A stretch of DNA of 64,000 nucleotides from Rhizobium binae (GTDB lineage: Bacteria > Pseudomonadota > Alphaproteobacteria > Rhizobiales > Rhizobiaceae): contig NZ_CP071604.1 of the NCBI RefSeq assembly GCF_017357225.1, forward strand, positions 2,917,001 through 2,981,000. Direction: 5' to 3'. Below are positions 8,226 through 17,903 of this stretch, one piece after another. The position numbers and the translations under genes are program-made. The notes under the pieces were generated by a model. That model was not told the DNA's origin. It worked only from the letters and a program-made list of their open reading frames with translations, and made no database searches. How positions within the stretch are numbered: the first letter of the stretch is position 1; each line of letters begins with the position of its first letter.

Positions 8226-8813
8226 ATGCACCGTGACAGCACCTCCGCCTTCTACGACGAAAATGCCGAGATTTATGCAAATCGGCCGCGCAGCCTGCCA
8301 AAGCAACAGCTCGATGCCTTCCTCGCGCGGCTCGCACCAGGTGCCGCAATCCTCGAACTCGGCTGCGGTGGCGGGCAGGACAGCGCCTACATGCTGTCGC
8401 AGGGCTTCGACGTGACGCCTACCGACGGCTCCGCCGAGCTTGCAAGACAGGCGGAAATGCTGATCGGCAGGCCGGTCAGGGTCATGCTGTTCCAGCAGCT
8501 CGACGCCGAAAGCGCCTACGACGGCGTCTGGGCGCATGCGAGCCTCCTCCATGTTCCGAGATCCGAGCTCGCCGACGTTTTCGCCCGCATCCGCGCTGCC
8601 CTCAGGACCAGCGGCCGCCTCCATGCAAGCTTCAAGGCAGGCGAAGCCGAAGGCCATGACGACCTCGGGCGCTACTACAATTACCCCTCCGCGGCCTGGC
8701 TGTCGGCGCTTTTGTCTGAAGGCGGCTGGCGCGACATCGCCATCGCCGAACACGACGGCGGCGGCTATGACGGCAAGCCGACGCGGTGGATTACGGTGAG
8801 CGCGCAAAGGTAA
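8226..8813 (+). CDS. Class I SAM-dependent methyltransferase
   Basis: A 195-aa protein of the methyltransferase type 11/25 kind. Motif I is ILELGCGGGQDS (about residues 45-56), followed by the acidic ribose-binding position in VTPTDGSAELARQA, motif IV-like YDGVWAHASLLHVP and GRLHASFK. The N-terminal FYDENAEIYANR is typical of small soluble members acting on small molecules. Start 8226 is chosen because the homologous N-terminus begins there; the frame is open further upstream but without family-like sequence. The 229 bp between ilvE and this start contain no convincing gene. Substrate unknown. Confidence 0.8.
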   Translation: MHRDSTSAFYDENAEIYANRPRSLPKQQLDAFLARLAPGAAILELGCGGGQDSAYMLSQGFDVTPTDGSAELARQAEMLIGRPVRVMLFQQLDAESAYDGVWAHASLLHVPRSELADVFARIRAALRTSGRLHASFKAGEAEGHDDLGRYYNYPSAAWLSALLSEGGWRDIAIAEHDGGGYDGKPTRWITVSAQR

Positions 8814-8861
8814 AGGCCGGAGCTCTCGCCCCGGCTCTCGATTCCGATAGTCCGAAATCGC

Positions 8862-9917
<1,056 letters not shown>

Positions 9918-9931
9918 TCATTAAGGCGAGA

Positions 9932-10597
9932 TCAGCCGAGAGCCGGCATCTCCGCCAGTACCTTTTCCGTGCCGTAGAGCCGAAGGAAGGCGGTCACCGC
10001 CTTCTCCGCCTGGCGCGCGGTATCCTTGAGGCCGGGCTCGCCGAGCAGCATGCGCACATGCAGATCGGAGACGACAAGGCCGTAAAGTGTATGATAGGCC
10101 TCGTCGGCATCGGCAAAGCGCAGGAGTCCTGCCCTCTTTCCGGCATCGATCAGCGCCATGGCGCGCCGGTCGATCTGGCGGCGGCCGCGCTCGAGCAACA
10201 ACTTGCCGAGCTTCGAGCCGTCGCGATGAGACTGGCCGATAGCCAGTCGGTTCAGCGCCAGCGAGACGTCACCGGCCAGCACCTCGAGCAGGTCGCGCGC
10301 GAAGATGACGACATGGTCGTGCAGGCTCGCCGCCGTCAACCGCTCGCCGTTGCGCTCGAAGGTCCGCACCTTGCTCGCCTGATAGGCGATCATCGCCGAG
10401 AGCAGACCGTCGCGGTCGCCGAACCACTTGTAGAGGCTTTCCTTGGAGCAATTGGCGGCGCGCGCCACCCCCGAGGTCGTCAGCGCCTTCTCGCCGCCAT
10501 CGACGAGCAACCGAAGCGCCTGCTCCAGAACGGCGTTCTGGCGCGGCGAAAATTCGCTCGGCTCTGCAGTATCGACAGACACGGTTACGGCTCCCAT
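9932..10597 (-). CDS. TetR-family transcriptional regulator
   Basis: A 221-aa repressor with an N-terminal helix-turn-helix (about residues 18-65: AVLEQALRLLVDGGEKALTT, VARAANCSKESLYKWFGDRDGLL) and an alpha-helical ligand domain. The KESLYKWFGDRDGL recognition segment is typical. It lies upstream of ilvC on the same strand. A perfect 14-bp palindrome begins 5 bp before the start codon, which strongly suggests autorepression. Ligand and regulon are unknown. Confidence 0.85.
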   Translation of the reverse strand: MGAVTVSVDTAEPSEFSPRQNAVLEQALRLLVDGGEKALTTSGVARAANCSKESLYKWFGDRDGLLSAMIAYQASKVRTFERNGERLTAASLHDHVVIFARDLLEVLAGDVSLALNRLAIGQSHRDGSKLGKLLLERGRRQIDRRAMALIDAGKRAGLLRFADADEAYHTLYGLVVSDLHVRMLLGEPGLKDTARQAEKAVTAFLRLYGTEKVLAEMPALG

Positions 10598-10601
10598 GTA
10601 C

Positions 10602-10615
10602 GTACCGTACGGTAC
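10602..10615. promoter_or_regulatory. TetR operator candidate
   Basis: GTACCGTACGGTAC is a perfect 14-bp palindrome whose near edge is 5 bp upstream of the TetR start codon (10597). It would overlap the start of the transcript or the ribosome binding region, suiting autorepression. Partial overlapping copies of the same GTACGTACC sequence extend it on the left. Confidence 0.55.
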
Positions 10616-10653
10616 GGTTCGCGAGCTTTATGCGGCAAAGCGATCGGGCCGTC

Positions 10654-10698
10654 AAGCCGGGCCCGGCAGATTTTTATACGGGAAAGCCGGGCCCGGCA
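10654..10698. repeat. Two identical GC palindromes spaced 30 bp apart
   Basis: AAGCCGGGCCCGGCA occurs at 10654-10668 and again, exactly, at 10684-10698. Each core GCCGGGCCCGGC is a perfect 12-bp palindrome, and the 30-bp period puts both on one face of the helix. They lie between the TetR gene and the small secreted protein gene; the AT-rich spacer TTTTTATACG may hold a -10 element. Confidence 0.5.
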
Positions 10699-10769
10699 CC
10701 AGAATTGGATAGGCGGACACTGATGGCGATTGCATAATGCTGTCGAACGTCATTTGCCGGGAGCCTTTC

Positions 10770-11228
10770 ATGTCGCGTCTATCTGCTGCCCTTCTCCTGG
10801 CCGGAGCGATGCTCCTGGCAACGGCGTCCTTCGCCGACCGCGCCGTCGCGCAGTCGGATAGTGAGGTCTATGACCGCATCGAGCAATTGCACGGCGATGC
10901 CGCGGGCCTCGATCGGCCGCTGCGCCAGCTCGTTGTGGCGATGCGCTCCGGCGACGCCGAGACCATTGCCGGCCTTGCCGAATATCCGCTGACCGTGAAG
11001 GCGAACGGCGAGACCTATGATGTCGAGAACGCCGAGGATTTCATCGAGGATTTCGACGATCTGGTGACGCCGGAAACCCGCCGCGCCGTCGGGCGCCAGC
11101 AATATCAGGATCTCTTCGTCAGCAGCGAGGGCGTCATGCTCGCAAACGGCGCCGTCTGGATGGGCGCGGTCTGCGACGACAACGCCTGCGACGAGAGCCA
11201 TTGGGCGATCATCGCCATCAACAATTAG
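10770..11228 (+). CDS. Hypothetical periplasmic protein
   Basis: A 152-aa protein starting MSRLSAALLLAGAMLLATASFADRAVAQ, a Sec signal peptide cut near AVAQ. The mature part is acidic and alpha/beta in character (LRQLVVAMRSGDAETIAGLAEYPLTVKANG) and ends with a Cys pair in AVCDDNACDESH that could form a disulphide. The pattern resembles small NTF2/SnoaL-like or DUF domains, but I do not recognise a named family. GGGAG precedes the start. Its upstream region holds two identical GC palindromes. Confidence 0.65.
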   Translation: MSRLSAALLLAGAMLLATASFADRAVAQSDSEVYDRIEQLHGDAAGLDRPLRQLVVAMRSGDAETIAGLAEYPLTVKANGETYDVENAEDFIEDFDDLVTPETRRAVGRQQYQDLFVSSEGVMLANGAVWMGAVCDDNACDESHWAIIAINN

Positions 11229-11242
11229 TCTCTGCAGCCATG

Positions 11243-12874
11243 TCAGCCATCGCTGCGAAGCTTGCGCGCCAGCGTCTGCAGCTCCTTGAAGGCTTCGTAA
11301 CGCTTGCGGTGGAGATCGGAAATCTCGCCCTCAGACGACTGAAAGCGTTTTTCCACCCTGGTGAGTTCGCCCATCGCCGCGCGCACATCGGCAAATTGGC
11401 GGCCGGCGACGGCCCCGAGAATGGCCGCGCCGAGCAGCACCGGCTCTTCAGCCTTCGTGGCGACCACCGGCTTGCCGCTCGCATCGGCAAGCACCTGGCG
11501 GACGAAATCGTGCTGGCCGGCGCCGCCGCTGATGACGATGTTTTCGACGCTGACGCCCGCCTCGGCCTGCGTTTCGATGATCTGCCTGAGGCCGTAGCCG
11601 ATGCCGCAAAGCCCGGCGATGTAGAGCGAGACCAGGCTGTCGAGATCCCGCTCCATGCCGAGACCGGCGATAACAGCCCGGGCATGCGGATCGGCAAAGG
11701 GCGCTCGGTTGCCGAGGAACTCGGGAACGACATGCAGCCCGGCCGCCAGCTTGACGGCATTGGAGGCACGGCCCGCCTTGCCGGCGGCCATGTCGGCAAG
11801 CAGGACCGGCAGCGTTGTGCTCGCGCTCGTCGCAAGCTCCCTGGCCTCGCCGGCGGCCGGATGGAAGGAGAGGAGATGGTCGATCGCCGCGCCGGCGGCA
11901 CTTTGACCACCCTCGTTCAGCCAGAGGCCCGGCACCATCGCCGAATAGTAAGGTCCCCAGACGCCGGAAACGAAAGACGGTTCCGCCGTCGACGTCATCG
12001 TGCAGGAGGACGTCCCGAAAACATAGGCAAGATTGGCCTGCGGATCCGCGCCGACGGTGCCGACGCCGCCGGCATGGGCATCGATCAGCCCAGCCGCGAC
12101 GGCCGTTCCCGGCACCAAGCCGAGCTCTTCCGCCGCTGCAGCCGTCAGTCCCTGGCCAAGCGCCGAACCCGGCTCGACGATCGACGTGCCGATGCGGGCA
12201 AAACCTTCGTCTGCCAGCACGCCGAGGCCGATCTGATGGAAATAGCTGCTTTCCCAGCGCTTTTCATGGGCGAGATAGGTCCACTTGCAGGTGACGGTGC
12301 AGGTCGAACGCGAGAGGTCGCCGGTCGCCCGCCAGGTCAGGAAATCCGCAAGATCGAAGAATTGCCAGGCGGCGTCGAACACCTGGGGCCGGTTTTCCCT
12401 GAGCCAGAGAAGCTTGGGCGTTTCCATCTCGGGCGAAATGCGGCCGCCGACATAGCGCAGCACATCATGCCCGAACCCATTGATGCGCTCCGCCTGCGGG
12501 ACGGCTCGGTGGTCCATCCACACGATGATGTCCCGGTCCGGATCTTCCGAAGGTCCGATGGGCAGCGGCTTGCCGCCTTCGCCGAGGACGACGAGCGAGC
12601 AGGTGGCGTCGAAGCCGAGCCCGACCACCGAAGCCGGATCGACACCGGCGGCGGCAACCGCCTCGCGCACGGCCGCGCAAACGGCACGCCAAATCTCGCC
12701 GCTCGATTGTTCGACAATAGAACCGGCTTCATGAAACAGGCTGATATTGCGCTTGGCGGAGGCAAGCATGCTGCCGGCCATATCAAACAGGCCGGCGCGG
12801 GCGCTGCCGGTGCCGACATCGACGCCGATGACATATCTGGCATCCGCTTCCGGGGTGTGGAATGTGTCGCTCAT
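11243..12874 (-). CDS. FGGY-family pentulose kinase (D-ribulokinase-like)
   Basis: A 543-aa sugar kinase. The phosphate-1 motif is YVIGVDVGTGSARAGLFD (about 14-31), followed by IIVWMDHRAVPQAERIN; the C-terminal half has the ATP-site block ENIVISGGAGQHDFVRQVLAD and VVATKAEEPVLLGAAILGA. This long FGGY branch includes eukaryotic and bacterial D-ribulokinases, so ribulose or a related pentulose/polyol is the likely substrate. It is the last gene of the minus-strand operon that starts at 17753, 144 bp behind the HAD gene. Start 12874 is chosen at MSDTFHTPEADARYV; the frame is open to 13003. Context couples phosphorylation here with import and diester cleavage upstream. Confidence 0.85.
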   Translation of the reverse strand: MSDTFHTPEADARYVIGVDVGTGSARAGLFDMAGSMLASAKRNISLFHEAGSIVEQSSGEIWRAVCAAVREAVAAAGVDPASVVGLGFDATCSLVVLGEGGKPLPIGPSEDPDRDIIVWMDHRAVPQAERINGFGHDVLRYVGGRISPEMETPKLLWLRENRPQVFDAAWQFFDLADFLTWRATGDLSRSTCTVTCKWTYLAHEKRWESSYFHQIGLGVLADEGFARIGTSIVEPGSALGQGLTAAAAEELGLVPGTAVAAGLIDAHAGGVGTVGADPQANLAYVFGTSSCTMTSTAEPSFVSGVWGPYYSAMVPGLWLNEGGQSAAGAAIDHLLSFHPAAGEARELATSASTTLPVLLADMAAGKAGRASNAVKLAAGLHVVPEFLGNRAPFADPHARAVIAGLGMERDLDSLVSLYIAGLCGIGYGLRQIIETQAEAGVSVENIVISGGAGQHDFVRQVLADASGKPVVATKAEEPVLLGAAILGAVAGRQFADVRAAMGELTRVEKRFQSSEGEISDLHRKRYEAFKELQTLARKLRSDG

Positions 12875-13018
12875 GGTCTCTCGCTTCAGATCGCCTGCGA
12901 TCGGGTTGATCGGCAGCCGGATTTGGAACTCTGTGCCTGGAAAGATCGCCTCCAGGGAGGCTGACATTACGCAGTCGCGGCGCCATGGCAAGGAGGCCAA
13001 CACGCTGGCCAGACGCCG

Positions 13019-13732
13019 TCACAGCCCTCCTCCGACATTCTCGAGAATGACGGTGAGTTCCCTTGCACCTGTCGCGACGGCGGCCGCTCCGGCGGCATCG
13101 AGCACCGCACGGCGGCCGGGCCTCGGATCGGCCGGATCGACGAAACCGATGGCCGTCATGCCTGCGGCAATTGCCGCCGCCACGCCATGGACGCTGTCGT
13201 CGATCATGACGCATTTGCCCGGGCGGGCCCGAAAACGCTCGGCGCAATGCAGCAGCAGGTCGGGCGCCGGTTTCGGACGCGAGACGGCTTCGGCGCTGAA
13301 CACGCCCTCCTCGAAGGCGCTCCAGAGATCGAGCTTGCCCAGGCTGTTGCGCAATCGCTGCATCGTGCTGTTCGAGGCGACGCATTTCGGACGGTCGAGG
13401 CTGTTGACAACCTCGGCAATGCCAGCAATCGGCGTCAGCGAACGGGCGAACTCCTCGAACAGATGACGATGCCACTGCTCGAACAGCGCGGCGACATCAG
13501 CGATGCCGTATTCGCGCCGGCACATCTCAGCGATGACGCTTTCCGAATTGCCGGTGAATTTGACATGGGCCTCCGCCGCGCTGATCGCAATGCCGGCGCC
13601 TTGCAGCGTTTCCGCGAGCGTACGGCTGGCGATCGGCTCGCTGTCGATCAGCACGCCATCGCAATCGAAGATCACGAGGTCGATGCTGTCAATGGCTCGC
13701 GTGCCGGGAGGGTCGATGCGGCTATCGAGCAT
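13019..13732 (-). CDS. HAD-superfamily phosphatase (beta-phosphoglucomutase-like)
   Basis: A 237-aa cytoplasmic HAD hydrolase. Motif I is DCDGVLIDSE (residues 23-32) with nucleophile Asp23 and acid/base Asp25; motif II Ser is in CVASNST; motif III Lys in VSRPKPAPD; motif IV is MIDDSVHG. The alpha-helical C1 cap (about 35-105) places it with sugar-phosphate phosphatases such as GPP/DOG-type enzymes. The gene starts 3 nt after the stop of the glycerophosphodiesterase gene, so the two are translationally linked. It probably removes phosphate from a glycerol- or sugar-phosphate produced in the same pathway. Confidence 0.82.
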   Translation of the reverse strand: MLDSRIDPPGTRAIDSIDLVIFDCDGVLIDSEPIASRTLAETLQGAGIAISAAEAHVKFTGNSESVIAEMCRREYGIADVAALFEQWHRHLFEEFARSLTPIAGIAEVVNSLDRPKCVASNSTMQRLRNSLGKLDLWSAFEEGVFSAEAVSRPKPAPDLLLHCAERFRARPGKCVMIDDSVHGVAAAIAAGMTAIGFVDPADPRPGRRAVLDAAGAAAVATGARELTVILENVGGGL

Positions 13733-13735
13733 CCC

Positions 13736-14464
13736 TCACCTCCGCGCCTGCAAGGCGAGATCCGGCCGGTCCGTGGTGATCTGACGGATCGGTTTGGCAA
13801 GCCAGTATTCGAGATCACTCATATCGTTCGGAACCCAGGCGCCAAGCCGGTCGAGCGGCACAAGCCGGGTAATCTCGTCCCACTGCGCCTGAAGCAGCGA
13901 CTTCTCGACGGCGATGATATCCGAGCATTGCTTCATCAGGTTGAGGCCGCTCGCAAGGCCGAGACCTTCGGCCGACTTGGCGTCGAAGGACGACAGGGTG
14001 CGAATTCCGGGAGCAGCCTTGCGAATATCGGCAAGCACGTCGGGATGAAAGCTCGTCAGGATCGCGCACTCAGCAAGACCAAGCCGCTCGACGGCGGCAA
14101 ATGCCCTAGCGGTTAGCCCCTCGTAAGGCGTCCCATCGGCGTGGTTCTTCAGTTCGATATGAAGCTCGAGCGACGTATCCTTGAAGACGGCAAGCACCTC
14201 TTCCAGCGTCGGGATCGCCTCTCCGTCGCTGTCCTTGAGGCGGATTTCACGATGTTTTCCGGTTCCCAGATCGGCGACCGGCCCCTGTGCATCCGTGGTG
14301 CGTTCGAGCGTCGGGTCGTGAATGACGAGCATTTCGCCAGACTGCGTCAGGTGGATGTCGAATTCCACGCCGTCGACCGGCATCTGTGCAAGTTTTCGAA
14401 AGCCCGAAAGACTGTTTTCAGGCCAGAGATTGCGGCCACCGCGGTGGCCGATGATATGCACCAT
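13736..14464 (-). CDS. Glycerophosphodiester phosphodiesterase
   Basis: A 242-aa cytoplasmic GDPD enzyme without signal peptide, like UgpQ. It splits glycerophosphodiesters into sn-glycerol-3-phosphate and an alcohol. Active-site residues are visible: His7-Arg8 in IIGHRGG, Glu16-Asn17 in WPENSL, Glu34 and Asp36 in GVEFDIHLT, and His49 in LVIHDPTLERTT. It lies in the middle of an ABC-importer operon, as ugpQ does in enteric ugp operons. Its presence suggests that the imported substrate is, or contains, a glycerophosphodiester, and the released alcohol is a candidate substrate of the FGGY kinase. Confidence 0.9.
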   Translation of the reverse strand: MVHIIGHRGGRNLWPENSLSGFRKLAQMPVDGVEFDIHLTQSGEMLVIHDPTLERTTDAQGPVADLGTGKHREIRLKDSDGEAIPTLEEVLAVFKDTSLELHIELKNHADGTPYEGLTARAFAAVERLGLAECAILTSFHPDVLADIRKAAPGIRTLSSFDAKSAEGLGLASGLNLMKQCSDIIAVEKSLLQAQWDEITRLVPLDRLGAWVPNDMSDLEYWLAKPIRQITTDRPDLALQARR

Positions 14465-14492
14465 CGTCTGAATATCCTTGAGATGTTTCGCG

Positions 14493-15413
14493 TTACTTTC
14501 CGGAGTCCACCAGCCCCTTGGTGAACCAGCGTTGCATGAAGAGAATGACGGCCGCAGGCGGCAGCATGACGAGCAGCGCAGCGCTCATCGCAATGTTCCA
14601 GGCAGGCGTGGAATCGGAGACCGGAACGAGCTGCTTCAGCCCGAGGACCGCCGTCCCCATCTCCTTGTCGGTGGTGAAGAGCAGCGGCCACAAATACTGG
14701 TTCCAGCCATAGATAAACAGGATGATCGACAGCGCCGCGATATTGGCACTCGACAGCGGCAGCAGGATATCTTTGAAGAATTTCAGCGGGCCGGCGCCGT
14801 CGAGCTTGGCCGCCTCGCAAAGCTCGTCTGGAACTGTGAGGAAGAACTGCCGGAACAGGAAGGTTGCCGAGGCGGAGGCGATCAGCGGCAGGATCAGGCC
14901 GGCATAGCTGTTGACCATGTTCCACTTCAACGAGGCTTCGATGCTGTACCCCGTCAGCCGTTCGACCACATCGGAAAGACCGATCGTGCCGGCCAGCCAG
15001 CGGATCGGCCCGGCGGCATCGGCGACCGCCTCATAGGTCGGGATGATGCGGACCTCGACCGGAAGCATCAGCGACACGAAGATCAGCCAGAACGCCATCA
15101 TGCGGAAGGGAAAACGGAAATAGGTGACGCCGAATGCGGCGATCAGCGAGATCGCCAGCTTGCCGACGACGATGCCGGCGGTGACGATGATCGAATTCAG
15201 GAACAGCTGGGAGAACTCGCCCTGCTGCCAGGCGGCAGCCAGGTTTTCGAAGAAATGCGAGCCCGGCAAGACCGGGAACGGCGCCTGCTGAACCTCCTGC
15301 AAGGTAAGCGAGCCGGCGACGAAGGCGAAATAGAGCGGCAGGCAGACGAAGACCGCGCCGATCAGCAATACGGCGTGGCAGAAGATCGAAAGACCGAGAT
15401 GGCGTTCGGGCAT
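14493..15413 (-). CDS. ABC transporter permease, UgpE/MalG type
   Basis: A 306-aa inner-membrane permease with about six helices (first at LGLSIFCHAVLLIGAVFVCL). The cytoplasmic EAA loop that docks with the ATPase is at DELCEAAKLDGAGPLKFFKDILLPL. It starts 2 nt after the stop of the partner permease, so it is translationally coupled. The long stretch between the first helix and the EAA loop resembles UgpE and AraQ. Function: half of the transmembrane channel for the system with the binding protein at 16395 and the ATPase at 17904. Confidence 0.9.
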   Translation of the reverse strand: MPERHLGLSIFCHAVLLIGAVFVCLPLYFAFVAGSLTLQEVQQAPFPVLPGSHFFENLAAAWQQGEFSQLFLNSIIVTAGIVVGKLAISLIAAFGVTYFRFPFRMMAFWLIFVSLMLPVEVRIIPTYEAVADAAGPIRWLAGTIGLSDVVERLTGYSIEASLKWNMVNSYAGLILPLIASASATFLFRQFFLTVPDELCEAAKLDGAGPLKFFKDILLPLSSANIAALSIILFIYGWNQYLWPLLFTTDKEMGTAVLGLKQLVPVSDSTPAWNIAMSAALLVMLPPAAVILFMQRWFTKGLVDSGK

Positions 15414-15415
15414 GG

Positions 15416-16390
15416 CTACACCTGGTAATTGACCTTGCGCTCGAGCGCGCGAAATTGAACGATGGTGAACAGGATGGCGATCAGCATCAGCAACACGGAT
15501 TGCGCGGCCGACGAGCCGAGGTCGAGCTGCACGAAACCGTCCTGATAGACCTTGTAGACCAGGCTGTTCGTCGCCCCGGCCGGACCGCCGCGGGTAACCG
15601 CGTCGATGATGCCGAAGGTTTCGAACAGGCCGTAGACGAAGTTCATCACCACGAGGAAGAAGATCGTTGGCGAGATCAAGGGAAGCGAAATGGTGAAGAA
15701 GCGCCGCACGGGCCTTGCGCCGTCGAGCTTTGCCGCCTCCAGCAGCGAGGCAGGCACGGCCAGCAATGCGGCGACGAGAAAGATGTAGTCGTAGCAGACA
15801 TTCTTCCAGACAGAGGCGATCGTCACCAGAAGCTGCGCATCCAAAGGCCGCCGGTTCGGATCCCATTCGAAGCCGAACCCGTGCAGAAGCTGCGCGATCG
15901 GCCCCACCGCCGGATTGAACAGGAAGGCCCAGATCACGCCCGATATGACAGGCGCGATCGCATAGGGAAGCAGGATGATGCTCTTGTAGATCCCTCTGCC
16001 CCTGATCACGAAATCGGTCGCGAAGGCAAAGAGTCCCGCAAGCAGAAGCGTTGCGGCGTTCTGTGCAACGGTGAACCAGAGCGTGAAGAGCGCGCTGCTG
16101 CGATATTCCGGGCTGGCGAAGAGATTGTAGAAGTTTTCGAGCCCGACGAAAATCTCGGTGCCGCCGAAGGGATCGACCTGAACGAAGGCCAGCGACAGCG
16201 CCTTGTAGGAGGGGATGAAAAAGAAGAATAGCAGGATCAGCAGCTGCGGCGCGACCAGACCGAAGGCAAGCCACGGCCTCTCGAAATGGGCGGACTTCAA
16301 CCCGGCCTCCGCAGGCCGCCCGATGGAGCGGCCCCTCGACAGAAGATCCGGGATGCGAAGGCGCCGGACAGCGCCTTCCATCTTTCCCAT
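15416..16390 (-). CDS. ABC transporter permease, UgpA/MalF type
   Basis: A 324-aa permease with helices beginning at WLAFGLVAPQLLILLFFFFIPSY and an EAA loop SLLEAAKLDGARPVRRFFTISLPL. An unusual Arg-rich 35-residue N-terminal segment precedes the first helix. ATG 16390 lies 4 nt after the binding-protein stop; ATG 16381 is an alternative. It forms a heterodimer with the permease encoded downstream. Order of the operon (binding protein, A-type, E-type permease) is as in ugp operons. Confidence 0.9.
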   Translation of the reverse strand: MGKMEGAVRRLRIPDLLSRGRSIGRPAEAGLKSAHFERPWLAFGLVAPQLLILLFFFFIPSYKALSLAFVQVDPFGGTEIFVGLENFYNLFASPEYRSSALFTLWFTVAQNAATLLLAGLFAFATDFVIRGRGIYKSIILLPYAIAPVISGVIWAFLFNPAVGPIAQLLHGFGFEWDPNRRPLDAQLLVTIASVWKNVCYDYIFLVAALLAVPASLLEAAKLDGARPVRRFFTISLPLISPTIFFLVVMNFVYGLFETFGIIDAVTRGGPAGATNSLVYKVYQDGFVQLDLGSSAAQSVLLMLIAILFTIVQFRALERKVNYQV

Positions 16391-16394
16391 GGTT

Positions 16395-17753
16395 CTACTT
16401 TGCTGCATGAAGCTGCTCATACTGGCGAAGGATCTGGTTTCCGCGGGCCGCCGCTGCATCCAGCGCCTGCTGCGGGGTCTTCTGACCGGTCCAGACGCCC
16501 TGGATCTCTTCCACCAGAAGCGCCATCGATTGATTGTGATTGCCGAAGCGGAAACCGCGCGAATTGTCGGTCGGCATGCCGCGCGTGAGCTGGAGAATGG
16601 CGATTTCGCGGGTCGGGTGATCCTTGAAATAGCCCTCGGACTTGGCCTTTTCATAGGCGGCGTTCGTCACCGGCACATAGCCAGTCTGCTTGCTCCACCA
16701 GACCTGCGTCTTAGGCGAGGCGAGGAAGTTCAGAAAGGCGGCAGCACCGGCATATTCTTCCTCCGACTTGCCTTTCAGGACCCAGAGCGCGCCGCCGCCG
16801 ATGGTGCTGTTCTTCGGCTCGATGCCTTCCTCATGCGGCAGGAAGGTTGCGCTCCAATTGAATTTCGCACCGCTTTCGACGGCAGCATGCGCCGCGGTGG
16901 AAGCCACATAGGTCGAGCAGGTGCCCGAGGTGAAGAGCTGGTCGGGCGAGAGGCCCTGCCCGGCGATCTGCAGGATGCCGGCGTCAAGCCATGTCTTGAG
17001 GCGCGTTACCTGGCCGACCACCAGCGGGCTCTTGTTGAAGATGAATTCGGTGTCCAGGCCGCCGAAGCCATTCGCCTTGGTGCCGTAAGGCTGGTCCTGG
17101 ATCGCCGCGTAATTCTCGATCAGGCTCCAGTAAAAGTCGTTCGCAAGCGCCATCTGGCACTTCGAAACGCCCTTCTCCTTGATGGCGCGCAGCTGCTTGT
17201 CGAGCTCCTGCCAGGTCTCGCCCGGCTTGTCGAAACCGGCTGCCTTGAAGTGATCGGCATTGTACCAGAAGATCGGCGTCGAGCTGTTGAAGGGCATCGC
17301 CGCCGGCTTGCCGTCGACCAGATAGAAGCCCGCGACCGGCGCAACGAAATCGTTCCAGTCGATCTTGTAGCCTTCCTTCTCCATCAACTCCGGCACCGGA
17401 ATGATGGCGCCGGAATTGTACATGGTCAGGAAACCCCGCTCGGCGGCCTGGATCAGGACCGGCTGCTGGTGGACGCGGTAGGCGGCCACCATCGCCGCCA
17501 TCGTTTCTTCGTAATTACCTTTGCCGATGCCGACGACCTCGTATTTGTCTTGCGAGGCGTTGAAATCCGCAATCAGCTTGTTGGTGATCTCGGCAAGACG
17601 CCCGCCTGCCGCGTTCCACCATTCGACCTTGACGCGATCGGCTGCGCTGGCGTCACCCGCAGCTGCCAATCCGAACGTCACCAGTGCTGCACCCGCCGCG
17701 AACGAGCGGATCGTCCGCCGCAAACGGGCGCCTATCGAAGACTTTCTCATCAT
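16395..17753 (-). CDS. ABC transporter substrate-binding protein, UgpB-like
   Basis: A 452-aa periplasmic family 1 binding protein with an Arg-containing signal peptide (RRTIRSFAAGAALVTFGLAAAGDASA). The mature protein begins DRVKVEWWNAAGGRLAEITNKL, then MPFNSSTPIFWYNADHFKAAG, the segment characteristic of UgpB glycerol-3-phosphate/glycerophosphodiester binding proteins. GAGAGGA precedes the ATG. First gene of the six-gene operon; its promoter lies in the 150-bp region shared with the ATPase gene, next to repeated TGTTACAAATGT boxes. Ligand is inferred to be a glycerophosphodiester or related polyol phosphate. Confidence 0.88.
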   Translation of the reverse strand: MMRKSSIGARLRRTIRSFAAGAALVTFGLAAAGDASAADRVKVEWWNAAGGRLAEITNKLIADFNASQDKYEVVGIGKGNYEETMAAMVAAYRVHQQPVLIQAAERGFLTMYNSGAIIPVPELMEKEGYKIDWNDFVAPVAGFYLVDGKPAAMPFNSSTPIFWYNADHFKAAGFDKPGETWQELDKQLRAIKEKGVSKCQMALANDFYWSLIENYAAIQDQPYGTKANGFGGLDTEFIFNKSPLVVGQVTRLKTWLDAGILQIAGQGLSPDQLFTSGTCSTYVASTAAHAAVESGAKFNWSATFLPHEEGIEPKNSTIGGGALWVLKGKSEEEYAGAAAFLNFLASPKTQVWWSKQTGYVPVTNAAYEKAKSEGYFKDHPTREIAILQLTRGMPTDNSRGFRFGNHNQSMALLVEEIQGVWTGQKTPQQALDAAAARGNQILRQYEQLHAAK

Positions 17754-17847
17754 TTCGTTTTCCTCTCCATTGCCGTTGTTCGCCGACCGAGGCGTCTGCG
17801 CCGGTCAACCCCTCCCAGAGTGGCGATAAAACAAGGTTGGGGTCACT

Positions 17848-17879
17848 TGTTACAAATGTCAATAGCGTGTTACAAATGT
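17848..17879. promoter_or_regulatory. Direct-repeat operator candidate of the SorC regulator
   Basis: TGTTACAAATGT occurs at 17848-17859 and, identically, at 17868-17879, 20 bp apart (two helical turns), in the region between the divergent transporter operon and ATPase gene. The second copy ends 24 bp before the ATPase ATG. TTGTTACAA within the first copy is nearly palindromic. Position and spacing suit a tetrameric SorC-family regulator such as the one encoded at 19022. Confidence 0.55.
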
Positions 17880-17903
17880 ATGACGACGGCGAAGGAGGAT
17901 GCG

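Noticed and set aside
6872..8242. 456-codon minus-strand frame opposite ilvE and the following gap
   Set aside because: Overlaps ilvE fully and has no family motif. The stretch in the gap (8000-8225) looks faintly protein-like but has no start site or recognisable relative.
11201..12964. Long plus-strand open frame (587 codons) opposite the FGGY kinase gene
   Set aside because: It is the antisense shadow of a clear kinase gene in GC-rich DNA; the translation is Arg/Gly/Asp-rich and matches no family.
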